Assembly: GCF_014805685.1 (NCBI RefSeq)
Contig: NC_060899.1
Span: forward strand, 7,599,790 to 7,663,789
Origin: Silurus meridionalis
Lineage: Eukaryota > Chordata > Actinopteri > Siluriformes > Siluridae
Length of the DNA: 64,000 bases
Direction of reading: 5' to 3'
Under the pieces are notes generated by a model. The model ran no database searches. It was not told the DNA's origin and worked only from the letters and a program-made list of their open reading frames with translations. This document shows, piece by piece, positions 1 to 23,130 of this stretch. Both the position numbers and the translations under genes were made by a program. Position 1 is the stretch's first letter. Every line of letters begins with the position of its first letter.

Positions 1-432
1 TCAACTTTGAATGAATATACAGTAACACTCTGCCCCCGTGTTTGTTCAAAGCAGTTCTTTGACTCATGAACAGACTCAGCTACTGTGTAGAAACAAATCA
101 TTCCGAGGGCTTGTATTGAATAAGTTGCATGGTTTATTACATCACTTTATTGGCACACTATAGGTATATTTATGTATATAACGAGACTTGTTCACTGATA
201 AAAATACAAAAATAGAAGCAGTCTTCTAACCTTTGGAAGCTAAGTGTAAGGGAATAGTCTTCTGAAGCAATAAAAAAAGAAGCTAAGCAAAAGCTATAGT
301 ACTGTAAATATAATTAAGCTTGGCCTCTGGTGACCTTTAATTTTGCCTTTTTTACAACTTTGGCTGTACCTTCCTTGGACAAGTTTATTTTTGAGAAAAA
401 AAGTAAAAAAAAAAAAACTACCTGACACTCAC

Positions 433-513
433 CTACATAATATTCTTTGCTGCTGCCCAATTTGTAAACCAACTTTCGAAAAGGAACAGATTTAGGTTTC
501 TCATTATAGGTCA
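433..513 (-). CDS. Candidate internal coding exon of an unidentified gene
   Basis: An 81-bp segment on the minus strand lies between a good acceptor (AATCTCAG before 513) and a consensus donor (TATGTAG/GTGAGT after 433). One reading frame is open throughout and reads TYNEKPKSVPFRKLVYKLGS and on to SSKEYYV. The segment enters and leaves in phase 1, so it is a symmetric exon of 27 codons. The peptide is charged and protein-like, and codon use is not that of a simple repeat. I do not recognise the family. In mammals the gene on this side of RBBP8NL is CABLES2, but the peptide does not match what I remember of CABLES proteins. No partner exon was found in the window, so the rest of the gene may lie left of position 1 or in small exons I missed. 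Confidence 0.4.
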
Positions 514-745
514 CTGAGATTACAAAAATATGGCTGTATTGCTTATAGTTTGAATAGCCGTGTTAGGCATTGAACGCTATGGCATTTTATGGAATTCATT
601 CATCTAGAAGAGGTTAGAAATAAAACTGAATTATATGTGGATCACTCAACCCCTTAATCAAGTTACATTTTTCGGCCATTTATAGAAAACACGTTTGGGC
701 ACCTCTGCTCTAAACCTTATCCTATCTTCCCAGAATTTTGTCTGC

Positions 746-827
<82 letters not shown>

Positions 828-1087
828 ACTCCAGTTCCTGCTAGAACACAACAGTATTCAAAATACATATTCAAAGTGTCTTCAACAGAAGCTCAGGAGG
901 GCAGAGTCCTGGTAAAGAGAGCGAGCATATACCACAATCACTTCCTCTAGTTGCTTTATGGTGGGAAAGCCCAGGGAATATGGTAGATGAACTTATGCAA
1001 ACAAGTAAAGTCATTTAAGCAATACTGCCCCTCATCCACTTCTAATAAGTCCCTCATCCCCTATATATATATATATCTCACAAGAAA

Positions 1088-1166
<79 letters not shown>

Positions 1167-3179
1167 TGCACTTGAAAAAAAATACTATATTAAAAAGAAA
1201 CTGGACCTATTTACGACAGGATACATACTAAAGGCAAAAGGCATGAAAAGAACCGGCTAATGGGGTCCAGCTTATTGACAACAAATGAGACAGCTAGTGT
1301 TTATTATATATAAATAAATAAATAAATAAATACAGTAGAGCTTCTCTCAAACATTAATACACAATGCACCAAACAATAATATGTATAACTATATAAATAG
1401 CAAAAGGAAAAGAGTTGGTCCTTAACATGGTCTCCAGTAAACAGATCATCAGAACAAAGCAGAGTAGGAGTTTGCATTACAGCTCACTGGACACCGCTAT
1501 AGTCAAACTCAACTACACACACACACACTGAAGTTGTCCGATTTGGCAGGAAGGCACTGAAGCAGAAAAAAAGGCAAACTAAAAACTTACTTCCTCATTC
1601 CGCTCTCACTAGTTCCTCTTTTGCTCTATTCTTATTACTATGCAGCTATATCTGTCTTGTTTTTACTACTGCTTTTTTGTTACTGGAGCTGGAACATTTT
1701 ATATATTCAGCTGTTTTTTTTCTGGAAATCCAAACTGCAGATTTCAAGATAAGTATTAGTCATGTAGATTTTCACATGAATGAACCCGATTTGGTGCCTT
1801 CACCTCCTTAAATAGGAAGACACTATTCAAATTAATCAACACAGAAAGTTTTATGTTCTCCTTGGAGCCACACAGAACAGAGAAATGTCCAGCTCTGTTT
1901 TAAAAGTGGAACTCAGAGACTGATTGCATCCTCAGAACTCTGAACTCAGAGCAAGGGGGAAGTCAGCGAAAGCCCTTCTCTAACAGGAAGCTGGTGTATT
2001 TGATGCAAAAAAAAAGAAAGATAAAAAATAGGGTTTTTGAGGCTGAACTGTTTTTTTTTTTTACCGGAACAACTATGACCTCTAGGCCGGTAAGTTAATA
2101 TAGAACGCACAGCCCATAGTATTGTGGCATGTTGCTATTTTCAGCCTCCTTGCTGTGCTGTTAGCTTGTGTTCTTGTTCTGAGATGATGTCTTTGTCAAA
2201 TTATGTGTATAATTTGCAGTTTATATTCTTTGGCTTTTGAAAATATAAATGTATCAGTCCTTGATAGTGTGTCTAAGATGCTAATTTCTAGCACCTTTGG
2301 GGATTAGCACTTTCTGTCTCTGTTCACTATCTCACACTGTGGTCAGTTAATGGAAACTTGGGTTTGTGCTGCTGTTATAATTATCTTTTTTTTTTTTTTT
2401 CACAGTTCAATTCTAATCGACCTCTCAGTTGCCCTGCATAAATGACTTACAAAACATTTGATGTACTTTGTAACTGTATCCCCGAAATCTAAAACCCGAG
2501 TCGACATTTTATGAGTGGTTCAATCTGTATTCGAAACAATATTATCCAGTTTTACTTGGCGCTTATTATATATTTTATATGTGAAATGGTCAAATGGTCA
2601 TTTAGTCGGTCACTTATCATTAGGTTTTCGCACTAAAATTCTGGACATTTGACCTTAAAAAAACAATCCGTTCATTGTTTTTCTGCGTTGCCACCAAAAG
2701 TAAAAAATCTAATCACATTTATAATTTCTGTTCAAGACAAAGCTTGTCAAAAGCGTCTCATCTTTACAGGGAAATTGAACACTGAACTATTGAACAGAAC
2801 AGAACTAGTCTAATAAAACAGACTAAAACTGAAATGGTTCCATAACAAAAGAACTGCTTTCACATCTCTACATACGAGACAGACAGAGGCTTGAATAGAA
2901 CGTTTGCTTGATTGATTGCTTTATAGTTATAATGTTTTTGGTGCCGGTTTGTTAAGTGAACTTTATTATGATACCCTTTAATACAACTTTATTTTGCATA
3001 ACACAAACTGGAACAGTTGATTACTATATAGCTATAATTAATCTGTAAATCAATTAAAAAAAAACATTACATGTGGGTCAGTTTTTTTGAAGATGCAAAT
3101 TCAGACATTTAAATAGTGACTCGTTTAGCATTTAAATATGTAAAAAAATAATAATAATAATAAATATAAAAAAATTATG

Positions 3180-3249
<70 letters not shown>

Positions 3250-3400
3250 TAGACATCAGAAATATTAGACTGATACTGAAATGAGTAAGTAAATAAATAT
3301 TACTTACTTAATCCAAGTATTTAATCCAAGATCATGAGAAAAGATTTTTTTTTCTTTTTTTTTTTGCACTAAAACACGTTTTGTTTATCTCCTTTTTTCT
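514..3400. other. AT-rich noncoding stretch with (TA)n arrays
   Basis: No exon-like segment with splice signals and protein similarity was recognised here. The stretch is dominated by AT-rich unique sequence and three long (TA)n arrays at about 748-818, 1096-1164 and 3183-3244. Short homopolymers and an (AAAT)n run near 1310-1331 are also present. The reading frames in the TA arrays encode only alternating Ile-Tyr and are artefacts of the repeat. Confidence 0.6.
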
Positions 3401-3750
3401 AAGCCGGTTCCTCCATGTCTTCTAGCGGTCTCTGTGCAGTGTTGTGAGCAAATGATTCAACGATTCAAATGAGAGGTAACAGTAAAGTCTAAATGAATGA
3501 GGAGGAAGTTCAGCCACCTACTGAGAGAACTGCGCGCGCACCGGCTGTATCCCAAACCGTACAGCAACCTTCATCGTGTCGACAGTGGACGTCACCGAGG
3601 GCAGGAACGGTAGGTGGAGCGCGATCTCGCTGTACTGTCATGCACGTTGTTTGCGGTTGAGGATTTACCCCAATCTGTATCCGCTTGGCTCCAGTGATCT
3701 TACACAGGAGCCACACAGACGGAATCACAGTTTCAAACTGGAGCTGAAGA
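3400..3750. other. GC/CpG-rich patch of unknown role
   Basis: This is a local island of GC-rich sequence in AT-rich surroundings, with a GCGCGCGCACCGG block near 3532-3544 and a GACGTCAC (CRE-like) motif near 3590. It is not a simple repeat. It could be a promoter or first exon, for example of the gene whose candidate exon lies at 433-513, or an old transposon fragment. No convincing start codon and splice pair settles this. Confidence 0.25.
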
Positions 3751-3755
3751 AATGC

Positions 3756-3758
<3 letters not shown>

Positions 3759-3824
<66 letters not shown>

Positions 3825-3825
3825 A

Positions 3826-3887
<62 letters not shown>

Positions 3888-3994
3888 ATTGATATTATTA
3901 TTATTAAAATAATATTAATAATTATTATAATTATTATAATTATAATTATCATCATTATTATTATTATTCCTCCCATGCCGTGCAAGTGCCCAAG

Positions 3995-4051
<57 letters not shown>
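3759..4051. repeat. Compound microsatellite (TA)n-(TG)n-(ATT)n-(CA)n
   Basis: Four simple arrays follow each other: (TA)n about 3759-3816, (TG)n about 3832-3885, an AAT/ATT tract about 3894-3968 and (CA)n about 3998-4051. The (TG)n and (CA)n arrays are reverse complements of each other, so a single strand can fold into a long stem around the ATT tract. Reading frames across it are low-complexity artefacts. Confidence 0.95.
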
Positions 4052-4053
<2 letters not shown>

Positions 4054-4068
4054 TGTTGTTTAGGGTTG

Positions 4069-4200
4069 ATTAGGGCTGTTGATCGATTAACATATTTAAC
4101 CGCAATTAATCGCACAATTGTCACGAGTTAGCTTGTGATTAATCGCAACTTAATCGCACATTTTTATCTGTTCTAAGTGTACTTTGTGCTGTGTGGTTTT
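4069..4200. repeat. Dispersed repeat with TTAATCG motifs, copy 1
   Basis: The stretch contains repeated short motifs of the type TCGATTAA, GCAATTAATCG and TTAATCGCACATTTTTAT. A second, diverged copy occurs at 51640-51775 in the same orientation, with the same order of motifs (AGCTGTCAATCGATTAA, then ATATTTAAC, GATTAAT, AACTTAATC, CACATTTTTATATG). The family was not identified; it is probably a DNA-transposon-derived element. Confidence 0.6.
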
Positions 4201-4266
4201 TCGGTTAAACCAAAGAAAGTGTTTTTACACAAACATTAGACAACAAATGTTCATGTTGTTGACATA

Positions 4267-4273
4267 ATAATAA

Positions 4274-4315
<42 letters not shown>

Positions 4316-4372
4316 TATTATTATTATTATAATTATTTTTTTATTATTATTATTATATAATTCATTAATATT
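4267..4372. repeat. AAT/ATT trinucleotide tracts
   Basis: An (AAT)n array runs into an (ATT)n array, which makes the tract self-complementary. It is pure low-complexity sequence. Confidence 0.9.
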
Positions 4373-4518
4373 CATTCATTAATAATAATCTTTTTTTTTT
4401 TTTTTTATTGAGACACAAAGCAGACAGTGTTTGTGGATGCAACCAGCAATCCTGTAATCCCTTATCAAATTAAATAGCAACTTCCTTTATTGAGAACAAG
4501 AGTGAAGGAGTGTATGTC

Positions 4519-4530
4519 TGAGAGAGAGAG

Positions 4531-4602
<72 letters not shown>

Positions 4603-4748
4603 GATCAGAAAAGGGATTAAATGAATCCTATACTAAAAGAGGGTGGGTTATTGTGCTCTGCTCTTGTAGTTCCCCATGCTTAAAATCCATCCATCTGTCC
4701 ACTGGTAAATGAAATGCCACTTGGCATGACTGTACAGCACATAGTCTT

Positions 4749-4822
<74 letters not shown>
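4519..4822. repeat. (GA)n, then (CT)n-(CA)n microsatellites
   Basis: A (GA)n array at about 4519-4600 is followed 150 bp later by (CT)n at about 4750-4790 and (CA)n at about 4790-4822. The GA and CT arrays are mutually complementary. The flanking unique sequence shows no exon. Confidence 0.9.
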
Positions 4823-4826
<4 letters not shown>

Positions 4827-5976
4827 CTTCACACAGCACGACTCATGTGTATGGGCTCAAAATATGCAAATACCTTGAAGAGAAGGAACAAGTTAAACTC
4901 TGTGCTGATTATAATTATCCAAACTATTAACCTGTACATCACCACACTTACATGTTTCACAAATAAGTTTAAACACCACAATATTATATGAGCACATTGG
5001 AAGCGAATGATATTTGTGTTATTTTGATTTATTTAGCAAAAGAAGAAGAAGGAGCAGAAGAAGAAGAAAGTACACACTGCTGTATGAATGATCTTTTAAA
5101 ATAGCCAGTTACACTGTAAAACCTTTCAAATGTATTTTTGTTTTACAAAACTTGAGTTTTAAGCATGCGAAATCCGTAACATACTAATTTATACCATATA
5201 CCACAAAAATGGTAACAGCAAATAAAAGGATTCAAACAAAACAGGTGGTTGAATTCTTAAGTGCTTGTATCATCGTATTAAAAAAAGTATTACAAATTAT
5301 ACCATTCTGAACATTGTGGTATACCTTTGTCATTGCACATATTGTGAAATAATACATCACATCCCGGTAGTGAAATATTGTTTCCCGTATGCTTTGTCAG
5401 AGGAAATGTGTCCATACTGCTATGTACTTCTCTGCCTGTGCTCTGACCCTTGCTAGAGTCGCTGCCAAAAACACAAATCTCAAAATAGCTCATAACGGTT
5501 TTAATTCAACATACACTGATCCATATTATACATTCTGTCAAGCTTTTAAGACAATATTTGAAAGCCATCCAGGGATGATTTCCCTCAGGGACTCAGTTAT
5601 TAATAAACTGCACTAAGTAAGTGTGACATAGCTAAAGACATTTTTTTGCTGTCAGTGCTACACATCCTTCCCCTACCCCTTTAGACGCTCGAAATTATAG
5701 CTGCTGCAAGTGGAAAATTCACTCTTACAAAATGTGTTCTGCCATCGCAAAAAACCAAAACCAAAAAGAGGAAGAGGAGGGTGTTTCATTTTTGTCACAT
5801 TTGCAAGACAGGCCTTTAAAAAAATACTGCAAAAAAAAAAAAAAAAAAATTGCCTGGCTGGCTGACAGTAAGTTGCCTCTATGAAAGACATGCTTAAACT
5901 TATCCAGGAAGTGAAAATGGAAGCCGATACTTAAGTCCATGAAAAAAAAGAGAGAGACAGAGACAGAGACACAGAA

Positions 5977-6011
<35 letters not shown>

Positions 6012-6635
6012 AAGAGAGAGAAAAGGTGGGGGAATGCGATGTAATAGACAAATAATCCAAAATAATTTATTTCTGGTTAGAAGTCAAAATTTGGAAGTAC
6101 AGCTTCATTGTACTCTCACTTCCTGTCTGGTTCGGGGAAATCTGGTCTTTGGCTAGTCTTTGAGGTGCTTTACATAGAAAAGCATTTGATCTTAGTGTCA
6201 GGCCATCTAATCTCCAACACAAGTGTGATATTCAGAAACAAGTGCAAAACTTAGATGTTCTTTTTGTGTTTCCTGTTTGATTTTTTTTCTGCTTCCTGCT
6301 ACAATGGAAAACGCTCCTTTTGTAGAGAAATTCAGAACACCACATGTAACTTGTGATGATACATTTCGTCTGCAAGACAAAAACATAAAAAATCAATTAA
6401 TGAGACATGAAGACCAGGAACTGGAAAACATTTAACGACCCTCTTTCAGATATATGAGCTAACAGACATCCATGGACGGTTGTGGCATTGCCGGGATTCA
6501 AACCTTCCAACTTCATATGAGAGGGAGGTGGTTTTATGTTAATCAGCTTGATTTAAAAGGGACATGGGTGCCTACACATGAGAAATCATGGGATATAAAG
6601 AAAGAAAACAACTCACTGTCCTCGTACATGACGCT
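4823..6635. other. Noncoding stretch downstream of rbbp8nl
   Basis: No coding exon is recognised. The stretch holds a poly-A tract near 5829-5849 and a GA-rich tract at 5950-6025. The nearest minus-strand AATAAA signal below the rbbp8nl stop codon that I noticed is at 6066-6071. If it is used, the 3' UTR would be about 570 nt. Confidence 0.5.
6066..6071 (-). terminator. Candidate poly(A) signal for rbbp8nl
   Basis: AATAAA is read on the minus strand 565 nt past the rbbp8nl stop codon. The hexamer is common by chance in such AT-rich DNA and I saw no independent evidence of a cleavage site, so this is only a candidate. Confidence 0.2.
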
Positions 6636-17489
<10,854 letters not shown>

Positions 17490-17528
17490 CCTCCTCCTAC
17501 AGACACACAGAGATAGAGATAGAGAGAG

Positions 17529-17529
<1 letters not shown>

Positions 17530-17594
<65 letters not shown>

Positions 17595-17710
17595 CATGGA
17601 GTGAGAACCTATATTTAAATATTGCACTGAAACATTCTGCTGAGCCTCTATTAGTTATGTTATAATACAAACAAACAAACAAACAAACAAACAAACAAAC
17701 AAACAAACAC
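17530..17710. repeat. (GA)n and (AAAC)n arrays
   Basis: A (GA)n array runs about 17533-17590, immediately upstream of the acceptor of rbbp8nl coding exon 1, and (AAAC)n about 17668-17708. On the gene's strand the first reads as a (CT)n pyrimidine tract and could reinforce that acceptor. Confidence 0.9.
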
Positions 17711-20476
17711 CAAATGATGGCCTCTAGCATGTGCTCAGAACAAAGCTTTTAAAATATGAATATGCAAGAATGCACAATGGAACACTTAAATACATACATT
17801 CACATTAAAGAAAAGTCAACAGGAAATAGTTAGAGGTAGAAACTAGAAATATTTCAGAAATGCAAAATAACCTTTAAAGCTGGTTGTCTTAGGGTTTAAC
17901 CTGTTAAGGAAGCAGAGCAAACTTCTCAGAGAAGATATTAAGAATAATTATAATCTATCCTGGTCAGACTGGTTTCACCACAGTGCTTCAGGCATAACTT
18001 TATTTGTGTATGTGTGTGCGTTGTGAATGTACAGTATATGGGCGACAGAAAGAGGGAGAAAAGTATAAAGTGTGAGAGAGAGAAAGTGCACATAAGCCAT
18101 CTATTTGTCAATACAGTATGAAATCTGAGAAAAAAAGAAGCTGGGATACATATGTAGCATAATGACACTATTTAATTACTAAGAGCAACATAACTGGACA
18201 CCAGAATGATGTGCCAGGAGTCAAGTCCCACGCCATACGGCCACATAATGAGACTCTGGATCTTATCTCAGACATCCTGAGGAAACCGTCTTCCCGACTG
18301 GACTCTCGTGTATGGCCTGCAGGATAACGTGATTGTGAAATTTAAGTGTAAAAAGATCAGATTACTAAACAAACATCCTCGGGTCACCCAATAGCAACTG
18401 CCTGATCAGACAGGTTCAGGTTTGCTGACTGTATGCCCTGAAATCGAAATAAGCACAGAAAAAAAAAGAATGAGACGTTGACTCGCTCGTATAACCGATC
18501 CCAAATCATTTCGTCATTACCAGTGTCAAAAAATATTCCTGATTACTTTTGTGTGTCAGGGTCAAGTTTGGTGCACAAAGCGAACGAGTAGTGATTTACA
18601 CTTCTGTAACACAATAAAGTAATATTTTTGCATTTTTGAGCTGGCTTGGTTGTCTTAGTGTAGGAAGAGAGCACAGATATGTGCAGTATATAGGGTATGA
18701 ATGGATGGCAAATTAAAAAAATATAATAATTATGTGCTGACCTTATTAGCACTAGAGCCACCATTGATGTGCCACAGCAAACGTTTTCCATAAACATTTG
18801 TATAATGGAGCAAACGAGTTAAACAGTGTGCACTAAGGGTGCTCCACAGGGTGTGGCCCATGCTGCCCCCCTCCTCTGCCAGCCGTTTCTTGGCAGCAAT
18901 GTAAATCTGCTGAAAATGCTCCACTTTATTTTTGCTTCAAGTCATTAACATCTAGCACATTCGGACCCTTTACCTAAGTCATTGCAATGTCAGAAGGCCT
19001 AATTTATGCTGTGCAGGCATCCTAAATGAGTAACACAACAAAGTTTGGGAATACTACAATTCACAAAACCGTTTTTTAAATATACATATCAATATACAGC
19101 AAAGTTTAAATTCTTTACACAAGGTACTCTTTGAACTTCTTTTACAATTAAAGCTGGGACTTAAAGTTTTTCGCAGCTCTGTTTCTGTTTTAATGAGTTT
19201 GGAAGAGCACTCTGTCCCCCACTCCCTCAGTCGGTGTGCGTGTTGGGATATGTCAGTTCGGTGTCCCGCATTAGCAGGCACGAGCAAGAAAGAACCTGTC
19301 TTACCGAGGAAAGAAATCACTGACGTAGAGTCTCAAACATACACACCCACATGTACACAGATACACACAAATATGCACACATGCAAATTCAAACATAAAA
19401 AAATAAGAACACATACACCCATTCACACATACACACTGCCATGCATACCTAACACACCATATGCATTCAAAAAGATCCAATCTTGCACACACTCAGTTTC
19501 AGCATGTTAATTAAGATGGAGAAATATAAATCTGATGCAATATAAATATAAATGCATCTAAATAATAATGGATCGAAGTGCATTACTCACAATGTGGAAA
19601 TGCCATTCTTTGCAAATGAATGTTGAGTAAATCAGTACATCAAAGCAAGCATGGAGCGAGGCGAATCTGTGCAATGTAGGTGCACATAAACAGATGTGTA
19701 GAATGACATCTGCATTACAGTCATTTGACTTGAAATGAATAATCAAACGCATTTAAAACAACACACAACCCCTAGATCTATACTATGTCACTAAAAGTTT
19801 AAAGAATACACATGTGCAATCAGTGCTCTGCTATCTATCATGATTGAAAGTCATTTTAAATACCATACTTGCCTTTGTGTTTTTTTTTTCATAGTAGATA
19901 TAACCATGTAATATTGCACTTATTAACAATTTGGATATCATTTAACATTAGGGTTCCCCTTTTCCTGCATTATTTTTCTGTGGTAGAAGCGCTATTAAAG
20001 TTACAATGTAAGATAAAAGATGTTCATTTGTTACTTTGTTAACAAATGAATTCTGTATTACTTATGAATTATTCAGTCCAGGACAATCACAGCACAATAC
20101 TATATATTGATAAAGTCCTGTGTCAATATTACACCTTGCTGCTCCGCCTCATTTGTACGATGTGGCCAATTTACAAACATGTACATGCTCATTCATGTGT
20201 TTTAAGGTCTTTCAACTTGGGTGATTATTACGGGTTTAATAATTTATGGGTATGACACTGGCTAATTCAGGTGTCGATTTGGTTCACATGCATTTGCTCT
20301 ATTCACTCCAAACATTAATGAATACACAGTTGGAAGAGATCATTAATACTAGCTTGTATGCAGGTCTTTTTACCTTATGCCCTTACTATAATCACATTTC
20401 CATGATGCCTGAAATAATCAGACTTCTTACACAAGGCCTCTCTTTCTTCCAGAATCTTTTCACTTGCGTGCCCACA

Positions 20477-20551
<75 letters not shown>

Positions 20552-20640
20552 TCCTTCCTTGCTTATTTACAATTTCTATAGTGTTTTTCATGTAAATCAG
20601 AACTGTCGTCCATCCAGTAAAACAAAACTCCAAAACTCAC
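17711..20640. other. rbbp8nl 5' intron, noncoding
   Basis: No exon with family similarity is recognised between the proposed 5' UTR exon and coding exon 1. The stretch holds a (CA)n array at about 20479-20550 and AT-rich unique sequence. A minus-strand frame at 18730-18924 looks protein-like at its start but has no splice support. Confidence 0.5.
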
Positions 20641-20795
20641 CCTTGGCCACCTGGTGGAATTTAGAACTCAAATTCAACAGCTGGCAATCACGCTGTCTGC
20701 CAGTCACATACAGCCCTCCAGGTCCTCGTCTAAGCAGTTTCTCCACCACCGAGCTTTAATCGAGTTCCCGAAAGATGGCCCAAACTGGGAAAATC
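20641..20795 (-). other. rbbp8nl: Candidate 5' UTR exon of rbbp8nl
   Basis: A 155-nt minus-strand segment lies between a strong acceptor (TTTTTTTTCCAG before 20795) and a consensus donor (CCAAGG/GTGAGT after 20641). It has no long reading frame, only a minimal ATG-TGA. The first coding exon needs an upstream exon because its acceptor is 7 nt before the ATG, and this is the best-looking candidate. Confidence 0.4.
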
Positions 20796-21100
20796 CTGGA
20801 AAAAAAATGGTAAGAGGATAAGAATGGAGCAGAGGAGTTTTCCTTTCACACTGCTCTTCTCCTCTCCTTCTGCTTCTCCCTCCATCCCCCCCTCCCTCCC
20901 CTCCATTGGCAGAGTAGAACAGGTTGGTGCAGTTCGCTGCCTGAACGCACAAACACCAGTTCTCCCTGGATAAACCGGTCCTGCTGAAATCTCGAGCAAC
21001 CTGACTGACCAGATTTGCACAGCAGAGAGAGAAGAGGGAAAAAAAACCCTAGAAAGGATATAGAGAACCTCACACACAAAGCAGCTTTATTCTGCAGTGA
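20796..21100 (-). promoter_or_regulatory. Candidate promoter / first-exon region of rbbp8nl
   Basis: Moderately GC-rich, non-repetitive sequence just upstream of the candidate UTR exon, with purine-rich GGAGGG clusters. No clear TATA box or start site can be fixed. The call rests on position relative to the inferred gene. Confidence 0.25.
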
Positions 21101-21734
21101 TCTGGCACATAGGGAAAGGAAGAAGTGAATGTTATAGAGGAAGAAAGCACCTTTTTTTCTCCACTGGAGACTTACTGATACATCAGATCATATGCATGAA
21201 AACATGTTGGAATTTAAAGAATGTTTGTGGTATTGAGCATTTCATGGCGGTTAATGGATGTTGTACAGATTGTGCTGAGGAAAAGGTTTCATGAATATAA
21301 AGTATATGTTGAATATAATTCACACAAAAATATTTTCATTTATATGATTAGTAGCTTTTTAATGCATTAGCCAAAATCAAATGCTGTGCCTTGTGTGCCT
21401 TTTACACATCCACAACGTGCATGCACACATACAGTATGAAGATTATGCAGTATATGAGAAACACGGACCCACACTTCAACTCCATCACTTCAAATAGCAC
21501 TAGACTCTTGTTTCAATAGGTTAATGCGCTAACTCTCTAGACATTTCTCACATGACTGTTCTCTAGTGGTTGACGGTTTTCTTATTCCTGTGTTCCAGCT
21601 GGACTGGGTGTGACCAAGTGGCACCTGTGCGTCAATAAAGCTACAATGATGAGGCCAGACCAACGAGGACAACATATCTGTACCTGCAGTGTAAGCAAAC
21701 TTGTGCCAATTTCTTTAAACCACACACACACACA

Positions 21735-22305
21735 CATTATTGGAAAGAAGGGGAATGAAAGTCAGTAGGAGTAAAACAGAGTACATGTGTGTGAATGAGA
21801 GGGAGGGCAGTGGAGTGGTGCGGTTACAGGGAGAAGAGGTGGAGAAGGTGGAGGAGTTTAGGTACCTGGGATCAACAGTACAAAGTAATGGAAAATGTGT
21901 AAGAGAAGTGAAGAAAAGAGTGCAGGCAGGGTGGAGTGGGTGGAGAAGAGTGGCAGGAGTGATTTGTGATAGAAGAGTATCTGCAAGAGTGAAAGGGAAA
22001 GTTTATAGGACTGCGGTGAGACCGCAGGAAGTGCAGCTGTAGGTAGCAGAGCTTAAGATGTTGAGGTTTTTGTTGGGAGTGATGAGTTTGGACAGGATTA
22101 GAAATGAGCTTCTTAGAGGGCATATAGGACGTTTTGGGGACAAAGTGAAAGAGGCCCGATTGAGATGGTTTGGATATGTGCAGAGGAGGGACATGGGGTA
22201 TATCGCTAGGAGAATGCTGAGGATGAAGTCACCAGGAAGGAGGAAAAGAGGAATACCAAGGAGAAGGTTTATGGATGTGGTGAGGGAAGACATGCATTAC
22301 AGTCT
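21735..22305 (+). mobile_element. RTE-like LINE fragment (3' end of reverse transcriptase ORF), broken
   Basis: Two reading frames encode the C-terminal part of a non-LTR retrotransposon protein: MKVSRSKTEYMCVNERE and VEEFRYLGSTVQSNGK at 21757-21900, then MLRFLLGVMSLDRIRNELLR and ARLRWFGYVQRRDMGYIARR at 22058-22215. An in-frame stop and an apparent internal deletion near 22020-22045 separate them. The words are familiar from RTE-type elements in fish genomes. The element is 5'-truncated and inactive. Confidence 0.8.
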
Positions 22306-22319
22306 CAGTCCAACTCCAC

Positions 22320-22930
22320 TCAATGTGCACTTCAATAGGAACACCTTTACACCTGCATTTGTGCAATTATCTAATCAGCCAATCATGTATCAGTAGTGCA
22401 ATGTGCAGAATCATGCAGATACGGGCCAGTAACTTCTTGTAATGTTCACATCAGCCATCAGACTAGAGAAACATGCACTCTAAATGATTTTGAGCATGGG
22501 ATGATGGCTGGTTTGAGTATTTTTATACCTGCTAATCTCCTGGGATTTTAGCATACACTAGTCTCTGGAGTTTACACAGAATGTTGTAAATGAAGAAGAA
22601 ACATCAAGTGAGCAGCAGGTCTGATGGACATTGTTGATGAGAGTTTGACAGAGAATGGCCAAACTCGTTTGAGCTGACAGAGAGGATAAAGAAACTCAAC
22701 TGTACAACTGTGGTAATCAGAAAAGCATCTCATAATGCACAACTTATTGAACCCTAGGCTCATTGGCTACAAGAGCAGAAGTGCATGTCTGGTGGATTTC
22801 TGTCATCCACAAACAGATATCTGAATCTATGATGGCACAGACTCACCAAAAACAGATAGCTGAACCCTGAAAAAATGTAGCCTGATCTGATGAGTCTAAT
22901 ATTCTTATTTTCACTGACAATGTGTAAGCA
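22320..22930 (+). mobile_element. Tc1-like transposon fragment D, 3'-truncated
   Basis: It begins near AATAGGAACACCTTTACACC and follows the word order of a common fish Tc1-like family: CTAATCAGCCAATCATG, AGATACGGGCCAGTAAC, a DFEHGM-like word, LLGF-like, and GCATCTCATAATGCACAAC. It has many stops and breaks off before the catalytic region. It is the same family as 16450-16960. Confidence 0.75.
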
Positions 22931-23111
22931 CTTTTTGTCTTGCTCTTTTGTCTTTTTTCTTATTATTCTTTGGCTTCTTTTCCTGGCTAGGCTATAGTAG
23001 CCAGCTAGTAAAAGTTGTGAAATTCACTTCTTTTCCACACTGATTGGGGAAAATCTACACCAAATTTGGCCCACATCATCTTGAGATCTGTCTTAAGATG
23101 ATCTCTATCCA

Positions 23112-23130
23112 TAACCCTAACCCTAACCCT
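23112..23130. repeat. Short telomere-like (CCCTAA)n run
   Basis: About three units of CCCTAA lie in interstitial DNA. A second run of 3.5 units is at 35944-35964. They are too short to mean a chromosome fusion on their own. Confidence 0.8.

Noticed and set aside
3576..4073. 165-residue plus-strand frame with Ile-Tyr, Cys-Val and His-Thr runs
   Set aside because: Most of it is translation of the compound microsatellite. A possible donor (AACG/GTAGGT near 3610) in the CpG-rich part was noted but has no supporting acceptor or similarity.
18730..18924. Minus-strand frame beginning MEHFQQIYIAAKKRLAEEGG
   Set aside because: The start looks protein-like and lies upstream of rbbp8nl, but there is no donor in frame that would join coding exon 1 and the family N-terminus is already accounted for.
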